This document shows positions 24,059 to 39,200 of a stretch of 64,000 bases of DNA, piece by piece. The notes beneath the pieces are model-generated. The model was not told where the DNA came from. It was given only the letters and a program-made list of their open reading frames with translations, and did no database searches. The stretch spans positions 49,645,265-49,709,264 of the forward strand of contig NC_079516.1 of the NCBI RefSeq assembly GCF_000801105.2, written 5' to 3'. Made by a program: the position numbers and the translations under genes. How positions within the stretch are numbered: position 1 is the first letter of the stretch; every line of letters starts with the position of its first letter. This DNA is from Raphanus sativus. Lineage: Eukaryota; Streptophyta; Magnoliopsida; Brassicales; Brassicaceae.

Positions 24059-26168
24059 CTAGAGAAAACCTCCACCAGTCCAAGCAGTGTCCGGTTTCCC
24101 ATTGTGACCGACAGATTTCTTATCCCCTGCTGCACCACTCTGATAATAACCATCATCATCGTCTTTAGCATCATTATCATCCCAACCAGCCCAACCATCA
24201 TCATCATCATCCTTAGAACTCGACACCTTTGGTGCTGCTTCCTTCTTGGTACTATTGTTCTCTTCTCCCCAGTCATCCCAAGTGTTCGAGTTTCGGTAAT
24301 TGTTCTGGTGACCACTTGATGATGATTGTGGCACTTTTGGTGCTGCTTCTTTTCTGGCACTGTTCTCTTCTCCCCAGTCATCCCATGAATTCGAGTTACG
24401 AGAATTGTTTTGGTAACTTGACGATGATTGTGACCCTCCAAGAGATGAGCTAGTTGCTCCTTTGTTCTGGTAGTAACCATTGCCGTCATTCTTATTCTGT
24501 TGATTCCATGTTGACGCTTCTTCTTTAGTGAACTCATCAACCTTTTGAGAAGCAATTGCCATTACTCCTTTCATGATCCCCCATGTCCTCTGTCCTATCT
24601 CCGTTGTCTTACTCGCAACAACATTAACAGTCTCACTCACCGTGTTATCTAAGCCACCTTCTTTGACCTGCGACAACCAAAGGCTCGTTTTATCTCAATT
24701 TGACCTCACTCTACAAGATCCTCGCATGTATTTGACACAGGAAAGGTATAGAGACTTAGAGAGCATCCAGCATTACGCCCTAGAAGATTACGCTTCGAAA
24801 ATGTGGGTATACACGGCAATGAGAAAAGGAGAGTACAGATACGCTACCAAGAAGTGTCTTGACTTTTGATCAAAAGCAGCTTTCAAGGGATATTGAATCA
24901 AGCACATGATAGAACAGAGTGATAAAGTACCTTGGAAGTGAACTCCATGGTTTCCTGTCTGAACAACATTAAGCTCTAATCCTAGTTTCAACAATCTAAC
25001 TAGAAGGTAATACAGCTACCAAGAAGAAGTGTGTCTCGACTTTAATTCAAATGCGGCTTTCAAGGGTAATTGGACACAACCTAAGCCAATCAAGCACATG
25101 ACAGAAACATAATGACAAAAGAAGTACCTTTGAAGTGAACTCCATGGTTCCTGTCTGAACAACATTCGCAGCAGATGCAGCAACAAGAGACAATCTCCCA
25201 AATCCCTACGGAGTAAAACAAACACAATCAAACAAAACAGAGAGATGTCTAACTCACTCAAAAAAAGCATCAAACTATACCTCAGACACAACAGAGAAAA
25301 CATCACCACTCTGTTGATTACTTCTAGGAGCAGGACCAGGACTCGATCCAAACCCCACATACTTCCCTCCTTGCGAAGGAGGAAGCCCCTCAGGCTTAGA
25401 CTCATTCTCCGCCATCCTCTTCGCGAAAAAACTCTCCTTATTCGCAGCTGACGCCTCAAGCTGCGACCTCGAGTATATATCCTCCGACGACTTCGACTTC
25501 GCCGGAGCCCCACCACCACCGCCACCACCTCCATAACCCCTGAAATCACTCGCGGATTGGTTCCTCCTCGGAGACCTAAACGCATCATCGTTATCCCAAT
25601 CATCCCATCCCCCATTGCTCCCCTAAGAGGACGAACCCAAAGCTTTACTTACTATGAGGCACATAGTATAACTTTTACATAGATTAGGGGTATGTATGTA
25701 AATAATAATTAAAAAAAATGAGAGAGTGGGGCACGTGCCACGCACCTGCAATGGAGGCTTCTTATTCACCACCACCTCCTTAACAACCGGCGGATCTCTC
25801 CACTGCCTCCCCTCCGCTAACGCCTGGATCCGATCGCGATACACCGACGCGGCGTTGGAGTTGTACTTGGAGACGATCTCCGTCTCCTTGGAGATCCCGT
25901 AGAGAGCGAGGAAGCTGTTGAGCCTCTCGTTGCCGCCGGACTCCATCTTCTTGACCTGGATCTCGGACCACGAGTCCATGGTGACGGATCTGACGAAGGA
26001 GATGTGGACGCCTAGGCCTCGGTGCTTCCCCGAGCATTCCAGGCACATGAAGATGCCGTAGGAGATTGACGCCCATTGGGGATTCTTCTGGGAGCAGTCG
26101 ACGCAGACTTTGTTCTCTGGTTGTGATTGGAGCGTCCGGAGTCGCCTCGCTGCTGCTGCTGCCGCCAT
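24059..26168 (-). CDS. AGD7: ARF-GAP domain protein AGD7-like (At2g37550 orthologue)
   Basis: Four exons: 26168-25746, 25622-25281, 25205-25128, 24667-24059 (1452 nt, 483 aa). The N-terminal ARF-GAP zinc finger is C-x2-C-x16-C-x2-C (CVDC…CLEC). It is followed by [20 protein letters not shown] with the catalytic arginine finger region. ARF-GAPs of this ArfGAP1-like class trigger GTP hydrolysis on ARF1 and act in COPI/Golgi traffic. The middle is Gly-rich and Ser-rich; exon 3 is [19 protein letters not shown], with an amphipathic, membrane-curvature-sensor look. The tail carries two copies of a WDDWGEEN block followed by EAAPKV, then GWAGWDDND and an acidic run, ending TAWTGGGFL. Intron 3 contains a decayed duplicate of the end of exon 3. 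The start ATG lies in a GC-rich first exon with an intact frame. Confidence 0.94.
24841..25165 (-). repeat. Decayed tandem duplication of AGD7 exon 3 end and intron 3 start
   Basis: 24841-24972 repeats 25013-25160. Both contain, on plus, CTACCAAGAAG…GTGT.T.GACTTT, AAGCACATGA.AGAA and GTGAACTCCATGG followed by CCTGTCTGAACAACATT. The right copy includes the real exon 3 end (donor at 25127). The left copy is a pseudo-exon with a 1-nt insertion that shifts the frame. Confidence 0.8.
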
Positions 26169-27227
26169 GGTGAAATTGTCGTCCTCTCTCCGATTTGATG
26201 CTTGACCCGACCCGGATAGATCTGATCCAGGGGGGAGCAGAGTCTGATTGCGTTTTTTCTCTTTTACATTCTCTCTCGTTTGGTGCTTGGTAGTGGTAAC
26301 CCGCGTTTTCTTTGTACGTGTTTACAGGCACGTGCGACTTTTATTTTTACATGTTTTTGCCACGTGTGCTAGGTTCACTCACTGAAACATTTACATCTAT
26401 GACATCAATATTCTTTTAGTTCGATTTTTTTTTTTACTTTCAGTTCTTTTAGATATAGAAGTATAGAAAACATTTAAAATTTTGGTTTTAATTAGGTTTG
26501 ATTATTTTGATTTTGGGTTTTGCTCTCGGAAAAGTGTCAAGAACAAGTTTCAAGCCGGATTTGATTTGATTTCAAGGGACGTCTAGTATGCGTAACTTTC
26601 CCTTACTTTCAGATGTAGTACTGTCCAAACCGTGTTAGTTCAAGGGTTCATAGTTCTACTCCATAATCCATAAAGGTGTGTGTTCTGAATACAATTATGT
26701 TCGAGGTGAAGCAGCTGTGGGCCATAAGACGTAAAACAAAGACGGGCCAATATAAGTGAAGCCCAAAATAAGAGCTTTTTATAATGCCAGAGTATAATAA
26801 CAATTCCGAAGTTTGCAATTAGCAATTGAGCCTCACATTTTCATATCAAATCGACTTCGTTTCGAACGTAGATTATGCCACTGATGCTTATATTTAGACT
26901 GAAAAAGAAAAATCTTAGCTGAACTTGCTTTGCTGAAGGGTATAAAATCAATAAAACGAGTATTGAGTTCTCGCCAAGAATCGAATCGGAGATGTGATAG
27001 CCGGCTAATAAACAACACTAGTAGATGAAGACGAGCTGTTGTTTAGTTTCTTCTTAATTAACATTAAAAATAGCCAATCAACTTGTAAAAACACCAGAGA
27101 TAAGGATTAATGCGTTTTCACTAAATTCAAATCAACGGAAAATTCGAAACGAAACCCTAACAACAGCTTAAAGGTCTTAAACAAACAGACGCGATTTACA
27201 AATCTCGATTTCAATCCCCCCACCCAT
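26169..27227. other. AGD7 promoter and H4 downstream region
   Basis: About 1 kb between the AGD7 start codon and the H4 stop codon. The GC-rich part just right of 26168 is the AGD7 5' leader and promoter. The rest is AT-rich with no recognisable gene. Confidence 0.4.
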
Positions 27228-28346
<1,119 letters not shown>

Positions 28347-28422
28347 TTTCTTTTCTCGGAAAAAGAAAGCTTGTTTCTCACACGTGTGAAGGATGTGTAG
28401 AACTGAGAGGATGATGAGATGG

Positions 28423-28432
28423 TTTTATATAG
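28423..28432 (-). promoter_or_regulatory. Original TATA box of the H4 gene
   Basis: The minus strand reads CTATATAAAACC. Without Cassandra it would lie about 85 bp upstream of the H4 ATG, a normal spacing. With Cassandra it is about 890 bp away. Confidence 0.7.
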
Positions 28433-28485
28433 GAGAGAGAGCACACATCTACAGTATGTGTTTTCTTTCTCGGGGAAGATACAAT

Positions 28486-28494
28486 CCGTTGGAT
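28486..28494 (-). promoter_or_regulatory. Histone nonamer-like element (proximal)
   Basis: Minus strand ATCCAACGG, matching the core of the plant H3/H4 nonamer CATCCAACG. It lies about 55 bp upstream of the H4 TATA box. Confidence 0.65.
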
Positions 28495-28525
28495 TGGAGT
28501 TTAATCCTACGGTTGTAAATACCGA

Positions 28526-28625
28526 NNNNNNNNNNNNNNNNNNNNNNNNNNNNNNNNNNNNNNNNNNNNNNNNNNNNNNNNNNNNNNNNNNNNNNNNNNN
28601 NNNNNNNNNNNNNNNNNNNNNNNNN
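28526..28625. other. Assembly gap, 100 N
   Basis: Exactly 100 N within the H4 promoter, a placeholder gap of unknown real length. An octamer-like CACGCGGA on the minus strand abuts its right edge. Confidence 0.99.
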
Positions 28626-28745
28626 TCCGCGTGGTTTTGATTTATTAGCTAGCTTCTGTGACAATATCATTAGAGCCGTGCGATTGTATTTTAATCCTAC
28701 GGTTTGTTAACATTAGTCTGCGTGGTTTTAGTTTTAACATAGGCA

Positions 28746-28754
28746 CCGTTGGAT
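28746..28754 (-). promoter_or_regulatory. Histone nonamer-like element (distal)
   Basis: A second ATCCAACGG on the minus strand. The sequence around it (TTTAATCCTACGG at 28691-28703, and at 28501-28513 left of the gap) also repeats, so the promoter contains a partial internal duplication. Confidence 0.55.
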
Positions 28755-28835
28755 TGCTGTTTTCCATGTGAACCGTAGATTTTTATATTTACAAAACGGC
28801 GTCGTAGGGGATTTAACCGGGAAGATGAAGAAAAA

Positions 28836-28847
28836 GGCGCGGGAAAA
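28836..28847. promoter_or_regulatory. E2F-type site, TTTTCCCGCGCC on the minus strand
   Basis: GGCGCGGGAAAA on plus is a strong match to the E2F consensus TTTSSCGC. It lies 25 bp left of the MULE insertion, in DNA that was the shared H4/ORC2 upstream region. ORC genes are known E2F targets in plants, so this may have been the ORC2 cell-cycle element. Confidence 0.6.
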
Positions 28848-29217
28848 TAAAAAACTGCAATCTTTTAATCAAGGGGGAATTTGCTGTATATTCATAAGGG
28901 CCAAGAAACTCAAGAATCTAACCATGCTACAGGACCGGCCCATTGAAGAGACAGGTTTGGGCGAAGCTTGCCGAAACAACCCCTCCAAGCGCGTACGCGT
29001 GACCAACAAACGTGAGAAAAAAACATGTGCTCAATTGCTTGTACCAAACCTATCGATAGTATAGTCTGTCTAATCAATATCCTAACCAAACGCTAATTAT
29101 ATTCAAAATCGCAAATTCCCGCTCTTAACAACTGTGTCGCTTTTATTAAACCGAGACCCATTTAATAGCTTCTTATCTATACTGTTTCACTGTGAAAATA
29201 GTAAAGAGAAAGAAAAG

Positions 29218-32200
29218 ATGTCTGAAGATGACGATTTCTCAAGAGTTAAAGCACTACGAGACAACGATCAGGTATGGAGTACCGACTTTAAAGCTATTTA
29301 TTACCGTTCATTGTTGTTGTTGGGATGGATATATGATAGGTTAGGTTAAGTATTTAAGTTCTTAATGATAGGTCCTTCATATCCGACTTATAGTTGTGTG
29401 GTTTGTGAAAAAATAGAAGTGATAGAGAAACTGTTAAAACAGATAAGTCGGCAGTTAACAAGAAAATCTATAATCGTTATACTAGACTATATAGGCCTGA
29501 TCAATAGAATAGCAAACTGATGAACAAGTGTCATCTGCCTTTTCGTTGCAGCTGACTGAGCAGGACGACTGTACGGTGATAACGGGAACATGGGTCCGAG
29601 AGGAAGACGGAAAATGGATTTTTGATACTCTGATAGAGGATGAAAGAAATACCATTACCGTGAACCCTCTAATGGAATACGAAGACTTGGTGAACCTGGT
29701 GAAGGAAACCCTGAACATCCGCGCAAAGAACGTAACACTCAAGCTCTCATACCAATATCCTTCATGGATGGAGATAGACGATGGGGATGGTTCAACACCA
29801 CAGTTCATATCTGACGATCATGAGGTCGAGGTTTTTGTCCAAATGAGGCGCAAAATCGAGGAAGTTAACTTGTGTGTTACTATCTCAGAGGTGATCGATG
29901 GTATCCCAACAAACCATCGAAGACCCCACTATGCGAATGTAACAGATCAAACCCTGCTGAGAAACGAAGATGATGAGGACAGTGAATCCGATGAAGGGTT
30001 TGAGGAAGACTGGCTCGAGTTTGCGATATCCGAAACACCTCTGACATGTCCTCCCATCCAGAATGACGTGGGTGGAAGTTTCGGTGTGCAGCCTAAACAG
30101 ACTATTCCATACAACAGAAATGGAATAGTAATACGCGACCCGCTGATACGGCTTGCGAGTCCTCCACACGAAGCTACTTATCGAGGGAAAGGAAAAGGTA
30201 TTGCTACAGAACCTGACAAATGGGAAGCTGCTGATAAACTCCTTCAACCACAAATGTCAACAAACAAAGGTGTATTCGGGGGAAATGGTGAGAGCAGTCG
30301 TACGGTGCGTCGTCGCTTGTTTGAGGATCCCCGCGCGCCACCACAGGGAGATATCAAGATGGAGGAACCTTGCCAAGCAGAACCTGAGCCCATAGCACAA
30401 CCTCTTCTTACAACCACTCCGGTTGCAGCTCAACCAAGTAGCCTATACACGTGGACACGATTCCAAGACTCTTTGCATGACCTGCTTAATGACGAAAGCT
30501 CTGAGCCGGTGCTCTTTGGACGTGATGCCCCACCGGTTATAGAAAGCACCGACGAAATTGGTAAGATATTTGAAAGACTATACTATAAGTAAATATGGTA
30601 TAGAACGTAAACTGACGTTCAATATGTGATCATCTGTAGGGTTGGTTGAAGCTTTAGAAGCTGTCCCATATGAAGGGGACAATCTGTTTGTGGGACAGGT
30701 GTTCAAATCAAAGAATGACTGCAAAATTAAGATTGCAATTCATGCCATTAACCGGAAGTTCCACTTCAAGACAAAGCGCTCAACCCCCGCCTTTATGGTT
30801 CTAATTTGCGTCGCCATAGACTGTCCTTGGAGAGTGTACGCTGCACGGATCGATGGAACAGGGAATTTTCAGATAAGGCAAGCAACTTTCAGGCACTGCT
30901 GCTCGGTTGATGCGAGGAGGAACTACCACAAGTTGGCAACAACACAAGTGATTGGGGAGCTCATACAATCCCGATTCATCGGAATCAAGCGAGGACCAAC
31001 ACCAGAAACCATAAGAAAGATTATGCTGGACGACTACAACGTCAATGTTTCATACTGGAAATCTTGGAGGGCACGTGAAATTGCTATGGAAAGTGTGTTA
31101 GGATCTATGGCCGGAAGCTACGCACTGATGCCTGCATACATGGGCCTGCTATTAACGACAAATCCTGGCTCCCTCTGCGTCATAGAAAAGACAGAGAGTG
31201 ACGATGGAGGTGTTCTTTTTAAGTATGCCTTCATAGCATTTGGGGCATCCATCAAAGGCTACCGCTACATGAGAAAAGTAATTATCATTGATGGAACAAG
31301 TCTGAAAGGGAAGTACGGAGGATGTTTAATGTCCGCTTGCGCACAAGACGGAAATTATCAAATCTTTCCTCTTGCTTACGCGGTGATGGATAGTGAGAAC
31401 GATGAATCATGGGAATGGTTCATGATGCAGCTTAGAACCTTTGTTGACAATTCAGACGAGTTGGTTTTCATATCTGACCGCCACGGTAGCATCTACTCTG
31501 CAATAAACAAGGTGAGCAATATAAATCAGGTCGACTGTCTATGTTAATAATATATATAGTATAGTCTAAATATTAGTGAAATTGTTATGTAGGTGTTCCC
31601 CTCTGCATCACATGCGGCTTGCACAGTTCACTTGTGGAGGAACATCAAGGCCCGTTTTAAATCTAAAAGACTAGCCTCTCTTATGTCGGCTGCAGCAAGA
31701 GCGTATACTGTGGAAGGATTCAATAAGAAGTTTCTTGATATTCAACGTGCCAGCCCAGGGTGTGCAGGGTACTTGGTTGACATAGGTATGCAGTACCTCT
31801 TATATATTAAACTCGCGTAGTTGTGTATACTAATTGAATAGTTACTGATGTTATGCGGGTAAAATGTAGTTGTTGTTTACTATACTATATATATTAATAT
31901 GATAGTATAGTAACAAATACTCTTCATTCCTGTGTCCAGGTTTCACTCATTGGACACGCGCTCATTTTCAAGGAGAAAGGTTCAATATAATGGACTCAAA
32001 TATTGCAGAATCATGGAATTCAGTGTTGAAAGAAGCCAGAGAGTACCCCCTCATCTCCATGTGTGAGTACATACGTACTACTATCATGAGTTGGTTTGCA
32101 CTTCGCCGTGCAAAAGCTATGGAGCATAAGGGGGCACTAACGCCGATGGTGCAACGCCAAGTGGAAGTCAACTTTGAGGCATCGACAGCGTTGGCTGTAT

Positions 32201-32940
32201 GTGGTATTAGCGAAACCGAGTTTCAAGTGAAGGCACAAACTGGAGAGTGTTTCTTGGTCAACCTCTTAGCTGGAACATGTTCATGCAATGCATATGAGCA
32301 GTTACGAATTCCATGTCGCCATGCAGTGGCGGCAGCTGGAAGAGCCAACATCCCAACCGAGTCATTGGTTGCAGCTGCGTACTTTGCGGACACGTGGCAT
32401 AGCGCGTATGAGGCAAAGATTTACCCAATACCATCTGTGGGGGGAAAAGAAGTAGGAGGAGAGTATCACGGCGATCTCCTACCGCCTGCGGTGAAGAGAC
32501 CACCGGGGAGGCCACGAAAGGTGCGCATTCTGTCGCGAGGTGAAGACAAGGTATTGATTTCCATATTTAAACCTCACTATACTTTTTCACATAACCATAT
32601 AGTATAGTTTCATGCCACTGAAATGCCATGATTGACTGAGATTATTATGTCCATATTATGAGATACAAATACATAGTCTCGGTAGCCTTTCAATATTTAA
32701 TCTTTTCTTTAGCTTTAAGGATTGTGGTGTGTGTTGTGTAGGCTTAGGTTCTATGTTTGGCTTTATGTTCGCACAGCAACTGACTATACTATAATATTCT
32801 GATAAACAGTCTGAATATTGTTTCTCACAACCTCCACATTTTCAATTGTTGAACAGCACGCAGGACGTAACGGTTGCAGGAGATGCACACGATGCAGGAA
32901 AGAAGGCCATAACAGAGCCTCCTGCCGTGGTGCGATATAA
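29218..32940 (+). CDS. MULE (MuDR-family) transposase, apparently intact
   Basis: Six exons: 29218-29271, 29552-30560, 30640-31511, 31593-31785, 31940-32550, 32857-32940 (2823 nt, 940 aa, no stop or frameshift). The N-terminus (about 35-105) looks like the PB1-like fold common at the start of plant MULE transposases (LVKETLNIRAKNVTLKLSYQ). An acidic linker follows. The MuDR N-terminal domain is at about 370-430 (LFVGQVFKSKNDCKIKIAIH). The catalytic MULE domain contains Asp572 in IIIDGTSLKGKYGG, Asp634 in FISDRHGS and the CTVHLW motif. A SWIM zinc finger (CSCN…CRHA, from residue 823) follows, and then a GRP-type stretch PPGRPRK. The last exon encodes a CCHC zinc knuckle (C923-x2-C926-x4-H-x4-C). 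The product would bind the element ends and cut and paste them. Every intron carries at least part of the ATAGTATAGT motif. Confidence 0.92.
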
Positions 32941-33299
32941 AAAAAAACTCTATTATAAGAGGGGGCTTGTGGAAGGGGGGCAGGAATGAAGTTTTTGTTG
33001 CCTTGGCGAAATAAGGTTTCCACGCATCTGCGAAGATGGGGTGATGTTACGGAAGCAGCTATGGTGTTTTCAAGCTTCTAAAATACTAGTGTATACCAAA
33101 CCTGTTTGCAGCATACACAAGTATTTTAGAGCATTCCATAAGTTGGTAGTTTAAGTATCTGTTAATAGGTTGTCGGTGCTGTTTGTATATATGGTCGCCA
33201 CAATGTAACCTTCCACTTTTGTGTAAGATAAACGAAAAGCCCTTATTCCCGTTAATCTTTTGCCTTTATCCAAACGGAAGACATAGATACGGAAAGACT

Positions 33300-36200
33300 A
33301 AACTATCTTTCATATAGTATGGTAAAAAAATATGAGTCCGAGTAGGGAGATAAAAACGGCACAAGTATCAAATGATAAAGTTAATACAACACATTAAATG
33401 ATTTGTGATATAGTATGCCTTTATAACAGAGGAGGACCAGAGTGATGTAGCAAATTAAAAACCCTCACCACTCGGCGTACTATACTACACTTGTCATATA
33501 GTATAGTGTCAGATAAACAAACAAACAAAAAGCCATATCCACAAAACACAAATAGTATACCCTTAACCCATATAGTTAACCCTAAACCCAAATCATATAC
33601 CCAAATCCTATACCCTAAACCCAAACCGTATACTATAAACCCAATCTGTAAACCAAAAAACCAACTTATATACACATATAATACATTAGGCTATAATATA
33701 CACGTACTATAGTATAGTCACAGCCAAACAAACAAGGATGAAAACATAAGCACTAAACCCAATAACTAAACCCTAACCCATATAGTAAATCCCATACCCA
33801 ATACTAAACCGTAAACCATATTGTAAAGCGTAAACCTAAATACTAAACTTTAAACCCTTACCGCATACTATAAACCCTATCTCTAAAGAAACACAATAAC
33901 CATATCATACTTTGCGCTATACTACACGCTGTATATAGTATGGACACAGTCCCAGTTACGAAACCCTAAACCCAAATACTAAGCCCTATACCTAAACCCT
34001 TAACCCAAACTGAAACCCAAACCGTATACCAAATTGCGAAATCTAAATCTAAACCCTAACCGAATAATATAAACCCTATATCTAAAGGAACACAATAACC
34101 ACACCATACTATACGCTATACTACACGCATTATATGGTATGGACGAAGAAAAGGAAACACAAATAAAGCCATATGACCTAAACCGAAACCGTAGTCCCAA
34201 ATACTACTGTGCGCTATACTACATGCAGTATATAGTATGGATCCAGACAAGGAAACAAACATAAAGCCTAATGATCTAAGCCCAAATCGTAGTCCAAAAT
34301 ACGGAACCCTAAACCCAAATACTAAACCCTAAACCCTAACCATAACCCCAAACCCAAACCATATACCAAAATTCGAACTCTAAATCTAAATCCGGAATTC
34401 TAAACCCATACCAGGCCTCGTACTATACCCCGGTATACATATAGTATAGTGTAAGATAAACAAAATACTAAACCCGAAATACCAAACTCTATAAACATAC
34501 CAAACGTTAAGCTATACTATAAACATCCTATAGTATAGTCTTACATAAACAAAGAAAAATGAAAACATATGCAGTATACCCAAATACTAAACACTAAACC
34601 CATATAGTAAACCCCTAACCCAATACTAAAACCTAAAGCATATAGTAAAGCCTAAACCCAAATACTAAACCCTTACCCGAAATAGTAAACACTAAACCCA
34701 AATAGCATACTATAAACCCTATCTCTAAAGAAACCCTATACTACATGCAGTATATAGTATGGACACAGACAAGGAAACAAACATAAAGCCTAACGATCTA
34801 AACCGAAATCGTAGTCCCAAATACCGAACCCTTAACCGAAATACTAAACCCTAAACCCTAACCCTGAACCCTAACCCAAACCCAAACCATATACCTAAAT
34901 ACGAACTCTAAATCTAAATCCCAAATTCTAAACCCATACCACTCCTCGTACTATAATACGCTATACATATAGTATAGGGTAAGATAAACAAACAAACAAA
35001 AAGCCGTATGCACTAAACACAAATACTATACCCTAAACCCATATAGTTAACCCTAAACACAAATCCTAAACCCAAATCCTAAACCCTAAACCCAAACCGT
35101 ATACTATAAACCCAATCTCTAAACCAAAACACCAAACTCTATAAACATACATGATTTTATGCTATACTGTAAACATCCTATAGTATAGTCAACGACACAC
35201 AAACAAGCATGAAAACATATGCGCTATACCGAAATACTAAACCTAAACCCCAAACCCTATAGTAAACCCTAAAGCTTATAGTAAAGCCTAAATACAAAAA
35301 GTAAACCCTAATCCCAAATAGTCAACCCTAAACCCAAACCGCATACTATAAACCCTATCTGTAAAGAAACACAATAACGTGACCACACTTTGGGCTATAC
35401 TACATTCAGTATATAGTATGGACTCAGACAAGGGCTAAACCCTAAATACCAAACTCTATAAACATACCATACGTTACGCTATACTATAAACATCCTATAG
35501 TATAGTCACAGACAAACAAAGAAGCATGAAAACATATGCAGTATACCCAAATACTAAACCCTAAACCCATATAGTAAACCCCTAACCAAATACTAAACCT
35601 TAAAGCATATAGTGAAGCCTAAACCCAAATACTAAACCCTAAACCCAAATAGTAAACCCTAAACCCAAACATAATACTATAAACCCTATCTCTAAAGAAA
35701 CCCTATACTACATGCAGTATAAAGTATGGACCCAGACAAGGAAACAAACATAAAGCCTAATGATGAAACCCAAATCGTAGTCCCAAATACCGAACCCTAA
35801 ACCGAAATACTAAACCCTAAACCCTAACCCTGAACCCAAACCCAAACCCAAAGCATATAACGAAATAGGAACTCTAAATCTAAATGCCAATTTCTAAACC
35901 CATACCACTCCTCGTACTATACCACGCTATACATATATTATAGGGTATGATAAACAAACAAACAAAAAGCCGTATGCACTAAACACAAATACTATACCCT
36001 AAACCCATATAGTTAACCCTAAACGCAAATACTAAACCCAAATCCTAAACCCTAAACCCAAACAGTATACTATAAACCCAATCTCTAAACCAAAACACCA
36101 AATTCTATAAACAGACAATACTTTACGCTATACTGTAAACATCCTATAGTATAGTCAAAGACAAACAAACAAGCATGAAAACATATGCACTATACCCAAA

Positions 36201-39200
36201 TACTAAACCCCAAACCCAATACTAAACCCTAAAGCATATAGTAAAGCGTAAACCCAAATACTAAACCCTAAACCCAAATAGTCAATCCTAAACCCAAATC
36301 GCATACTATAAACCCTATCTGTAAAGAAACACAATAACGTTACCACACTTTGCGCTATACTACATTTAGTATATAGTATGGACTCAGACAAGGAAACAAA
36401 CATAAAGCCATATACTACATGAGGTATATAGTATGGACGCAGACAAAGAAACAAACATAAAGCCTAATGATCTAAACCCAAATCGTAGTCCCCATTACTA
36501 AACCCTAACCCCAAATAGTAAACCCTTAACCATAACCATGAACCCAATCCAAAACCCAAACCGTATACCGAAATCCAAACGCTAAATCTAATTCCAGAAA
36601 TCTAAACCCATACCAGTAGGCGTACTATACTACACTTTACATATAGTATAGTGCCAGATAAACAAACAAACAAAAAAGCATATGCACTAAACACAAATAC
36701 TATACCCTAAACCCATATAGTTAACCTTAAACCCTAAACCCTATACCCTAAACTCCTACACCCTAAACCCAAACCGTATACTATAAACCCAATATGTAAA
36801 CCAAAATCCCAAACTCTATAACCATACCTTACTTTAATATAAACTATTACCATCGTATAGTATAGTCCGAAACTAACAAACAAGCATAAAGCCAAATGCA
36901 CTAAACCCATATAGTTAACCCTTAACACATATGGTAAACCGTAAACCCAAATCGTAAACCCTAAACCCAAACCGAATACTATCTACCCAATCTCTTAACC
37001 AAAATCCCATGGCTAAACCGAAATCCCAATGGCTAAACAAACAAAAAGCCGTATGCACTTAACACAAATACTATACCCTAAACCCATATAGTTAACCCTA
37101 TACCCAAATACTAAACCCAAATCCTAAACCCTAAACCCAAACAGTATACAATAAACCCATTCTCTAAACCAAAACACCAAATTCTAAAAACAGACAATAC
37201 TTTATGCTATACTGTAAACATCCTATAGTATAGTCAAAGACAAACAAACAAGCATGAAAACATATGCACTATACCCAAATACTAAACCCCAAACCCAATA
37301 ATAAACCCTAAAGCATATAGTAAAGCCTAAACCCAAATACTAAACCCTAAACCCAAATAGTCAACCCTATACCCAAATCGCATACTATAAACCCTATCTG
37401 TAAAGAAACACAATAACGTTACCACACTTTGCGCTATACTACATTTATTATATAGTATGGACTCAGACAAGGCAACAAACATAAAGCCATATAACCTAAA
37501 CCCAAACCGTAGTCCCTAATACTACGTTCCGCTATACTACATGAGGTATATAGTATGGACGCAGACAAAGAAACAAACATAAAGCCTAATGATCTAAACC
37601 CAAATCGTAGTCCCCATTACTAAACCCTAACCCCAAATAGTAAACCCTTAACCATAACCATGAACCCAATCCAAAACCCAAACCGTATACCGAAATCCAA
37701 ACTCTAAATCTAATTCCAGAAATCTAAACCCATACCACTCGGCGTACTATACTACACTTTACATATAGTATAGTGCCAGATAAACAAACAAACAAAAAAG
37801 CATATGCACTAAACACAAATACTATACCCTAAACCCATATAGTTAACCTTAAACCCTAAACCCTATACCCTAAACTCCTACACCCTAAACCCAAACCGTA
37901 TACTATAAACCCAATATGTAAACCAAAATCCCAAACTCTATAACCATACCTTACTTTAATATAAACTATTACCATCGTATAGTATAGTCCGAAACTAACA
38001 AACAAGCATAAAGCCAAATGCACTAAACCCATATAGTTAACCCTTAACACATATGGTAAACCGTAAACCCAAATCGTAAACCCTAAACCCAAACCGAATA
38101 CTATATACCCAATCTCTTAACCAAAATCCCATGGCTAAACCGAAATCCCAATGGCTAAACAAACAAAAAGCCGTATGCACTAAACACAAATACTATACCC
38201 AAAACCCATATAATTAACCTTAAACCCAAATACTAAACCCAAATCCTAAACCCTAAACCCAAACAGTATACTATAAACCCAATCTCTAAACCAAAACACC
38301 AAATTCTATAAACAGACAATACTTTATGCTATACTGTAAACATCCTATAGTATAGTCAAAGACAAACAAACAAGCATGAAAACATATGCACTATACCCAA
38401 ATACTAAACCCCAAACCCAATACTAAACCCTAAAGCATATAGTAAAGCTTAAACCCAAATACTAAACCCTAAACCCAAATAGTCAACCCTAAACCCAAAT
38501 CGCATACTATAAACCCTATCTGTAAAGAAACACAATAACGTTACCACACTTTGCGCTATACTACATTTATTATATAGTATGGACTCAGACAAGGCAACAA
38601 ACATAAAGCCATATAACCTAAACCCAAACCGTAGTCCCTAATACTACGTTCCGCTATACTACATGAGGTATATAGTATGAACGCAGACAAAGAAACAAAC
38701 ATAAAGCCTAATGATCTAAACCCAAATCGTAGTCCCAATTACTAAACCCTAACCCCAAATAGTAAACCCTTAACCATAACCATGAACCCAATCCAAAACC
38801 CAAACCGTATACCGAAATCCAAACTCTAAATCTAATTCCAGAAATCTAAACCCATACCACTCGGCGTACTATACTACACTTTACATATAGTATAGTGCCA
38901 GATAAACAAACCAACAAAAAAGCATATGCACTAAACACAAATACTATACCCTAAACCCATATAGTTAACCTTAAACCCTAAACCCTATACCCTAAACTCC
39001 TACACCCTAAACCCAAACCGTATACTATAAACCCAATATGTAAACCAAAATCCCAAACTCTATAACCATACCTTACTTTAATATAAACTATTACCATCGT
39101 ATAGTATAGTCCGAAACTAACAAACAAGCATAATGCCAAATGCACTAAACCCATATAGTTAACCTTTAACACATATGGTAAACCGTAAACCCAAATCGTA

